DNA of 5,461 nt from Chloroflexota bacterium (GTDB lineage: Bacteria; Chloroflexota; Anaerolineae; 4572-78; J111). Position numbers and translations under genes: made by a program. The stretch is from the NCBI GenBank assembly GCA_003695455.1, contig RFJF01000434.1, forward strand, positions 1 to 5,461, written 5' to 3'. Positions 4,350-5,461 of the stretch are shown in pieces. Below the pieces are notes generated by a model, which was not told the DNA's origin, did not search any database, and worked only from the letters and a program-made list of their open reading frames with translations. The first letter of the stretch is position 1; every line of letters starts with the position of its first letter.

Positions 4350-5204
4350 ATGGCCCGCACCGTTCCGGTGTTTGTGTACGGCACGCTCCGGCTGCCGCTG
4401 CCCAACACCCCACCGCACGATTGCCGCTACTATTTTGAAATTGAACCGCACATCAAATCTGCCGAGCCGGCCCATTTGCCGCAAACGGTGTTGTTTGATA
4501 TGGGCGCGTACCCGGCTGCCGCGCGCGGGCAGGGTACGGTGCGCGGTGATCTGCTGCACGTGCGGCAGGTCGGGCTGGACGTGATGGACCAAATTGAAGG
4601 GCATCCCGATTTTTTCCGGCGTGAAAAAGTGCAAGTGTACACCGGGAACGGCCCGGTGCGGGCCTGGGTTTACTGGGCGCCGCGCGGATTAACCACCGGG
4701 CGGCCGGTTATCAGCAACGGTGATTGGTTGCAGCGTGATCAGGCCGTTGCGGCTCAACCGCAAGGGCCGGCGCCGGAAAATATGGACCCGGTGTTGCGCC
4801 ATCTGGTGCGGCGGCTGGCAGTGGCCGAATGCAGTTGGATGAGTACGGTACGGCCCAACGGACACGTCCATTGCGTGCCGGTGTGGCACGTGTGGCACAA
4901 GGGGCGGGCGTACGTGGTAACTCCGTCCGGCTCGGTGAAAATGAAGAATTTGCGGGCCAATCCCAGTGTGTCATTGGCGCATCAGGACCCGCTCAACCCG
5001 GTAATTTTGGAGGGATGGGGTACCACCGCGCCGCATATAAAAACGGAATTGCAGCCGCTGTTCAAAGAAAAATATGACTGGGATATTTTGACCGACTCAG
5101 AATATGATATGGTAGTGGAGATAATTCCGCTCAAACTGTTGGCTTGGGGCAAATACGGCGAAGGCCGGTGGCCCGGCGAAGCCGTGATGCAGGTATCGTT
5201 GTAG
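4350..5204 (+). CDS. Fusion of gamma-glutamylcyclotransferase-like and PNPOx-like (PPOX) domains
   Basis: A 284-residue, two-domain, probably cytoplasmic protein. Residues 5-128 look like a gamma-glutamylcyclotransferase/AIG2 fold: VFVYGTLR (7-14) is the signature substrate loop, G-D-L-L (66-69) a core strand, and MDQIEGHPDFFRR (79-91) carries the expected catalytic Glu (E83). These enzymes release 5-oxoproline from gamma-glutamyl amines or peptides. An Ala/Gln/Pro-rich linker (131-146) follows. Residues 147-284 look like the split-barrel pyridoxamine-phosphate-oxidase superfamily, which binds FMN, F420 or haem: CSWMSTVRPNGHVHCVPVW (161-179), YVVTPSGSVKMKNLRANPSV (188-207), then VILEGWGT (218-225) and a C-terminal strand LLAWGKYGEG (263-272). 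The K-x-x-N-L-R-x-N-P text is typical of that family. The order GGCT then PPOX in one chain is unfamiliar to me. No frameshift is needed: one frame and one start cover both. The substrate is unknown. Confidence 0.85.
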   Translation: MARTVPVFVYGTLRLPLPNTPPHDCRYYFEIEPHIKSAEPAHLPQTVLFDMGAYPAAARGQGTVRGDLLHVRQVGLDVMDQIEGHPDFFRREKVQVYTGNGPVRAWVYWAPRGLTTGRPVISNGDWLQRDQAVAAQPQGPAPENMDPVLRHLVRRLAVAECSWMSTVRPNGHVHCVPVWHVWHKGRAYVVTPSGSVKMKNLRANPSVSLAHQDPLNPVILEGWGTTAPHIKTELQPLFKEKYDWDILTDSEYDMVVEIIPLKLLAWGKYGEGRWPGEAVMQVSL

Positions 5205-5218
5205 CCGGAATTTCAGCG

Positions 5219-5461
5219 TCAGGAATCGCTGCCCTGCGGATTGGAGGTAAATTCTGCAGAGCGCTGGTAAAACCGGGTGGTGGGGTAGGCAATCTGAATA
5301 TCATCGTGCTTGCCAAATTCGGTCAAAATATCTTCCCACAGGGCCTGCACGGTAGAGCGTCGGCGGCGGGGTTCGCACAAATACCGAATGTTCAGCCGCA
5401 CGCCGTATTCAATGACGGTCAGGTACACAATCGGCGTGAGTTTGGTGTACATAATGGCAAA
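5219..5461 (-). CDS. MscS-type mechanosensitive ion channel, C-terminal end (truncated by window edge)
   Basis: Only the last 80 residues are visible; the gene enters from the right edge and stops at TGA (5221-5219). The text fits the cytoplasmic C-terminal alpha/beta domain of the small-conductance mechanosensitive channel family: a strand TPIVYLTVIEYGVRLNIRY (9-27), an EPRRRRST turn (30-37), a helix ALWEDILTEFGKHDDI (40-55) and the family-typical ending IAYPTTRFYQ (57-66). A short polar tail follows. Such channels release solutes on hypo-osmotic shock. The membrane part and pore helix lie outside the window. The gene converges on the fusion gene with only 14 bp between stop codons. No clear terminator is seen there, only a weak CAGCG/CGCTG pairing (5214-5231). 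Confidence 0.88.
   Translation of the reverse strand, partial: FAIMYTKLTPIVYLTVIEYGVRLNIRYLCEPRRRRSTVQALWEDILTEFGKHDDIQIAYPTTRFYQRSAEFTSNPQGSDS

Noticed and set aside
4785..4790. Separate start for the PPOX half at the Met (residue 145) of the fusion
   Set aside because: No ribosome site precedes that ATG at a workable distance, and one continuous frame with a perfect upstream AGGAGG covers both domains.

Overview
The window looks like bacterial chromosomal DNA of moderately high GC. Gene spacing is tight, Shine-Dalgarno sites are strong (AGGAGG or AGGAG), and GTG and TTG starts are used. The protein types, together with two kinds of 7-bp tandem repeat in intergenic DNA, suggest Chloroflexota (an Anaerolineae-like lineage). 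That placement comes from general impression rather than a marker gene and should be held loosely. I see no rRNA, tRNA, CRISPR array, transposase or phage gene.

Layout from left to right: (1) The 5' part of a minus-strand gene for a secreted, beta-rich surface-type protein with a clear signal peptide runs off the left edge. (2) A 391-bp gene-free stretch (421-811) holds heptamer repeats, several inverted repeats, a nested stem-loop that could be part of a small RNA, and a strong intrinsic terminator. (3) A minus-strand gene encodes a complete endonuclease/exonuclease/phosphatase-fold hydrolase; it starts at a GTG behind a perfect AGGAGG. (4) Diverging from it is a two-gene plus-strand unit. 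Its first gene encodes a membrane protein with a pore-like segment and a degenerate potassium-filter sequence (TLGFA), starting at a TTG behind AGGAG. Only 6 nt later comes a MthK-like potassium channel with a perfect TVGYGD filter and a C-terminal RCK regulatory region. (5) A 192-bp spacer holds a dispersed-type repeat and a second 7-bp tandem repeat. (6) A plus-strand gene encodes an unusual fusion of a gamma-glutamylcyclotransferase (AIG2-like) domain with a pyridoxamine-phosphate-oxidase-like flavin-fold domain. (7) The C-terminal end of a MscS-type mechanosensitive channel gene, on the minus strand, runs off the right edge.

How the genes may work together: the tandem pair 1905-4157 is almost certainly co-translated and probably serves potassium or other cation flux across the cytoplasmic membrane. 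A mechanosensitive channel lies one gene away, so the right half has an ion and osmotic homeostasis flavour, though the MscS gene is convergent and not in the same operon. The most notable points are: a strong internal Shine-Dalgarno and ATG at the channel/RCK junction, which would yield a free RCK domain as described for archaeal MthK; the pairing of a degenerate-filter pore protein with a canonical one; an acidic insert in the RCK domain; the GGCT-PPOX fusion; and a possible terminated small RNA in the left intergenic region.
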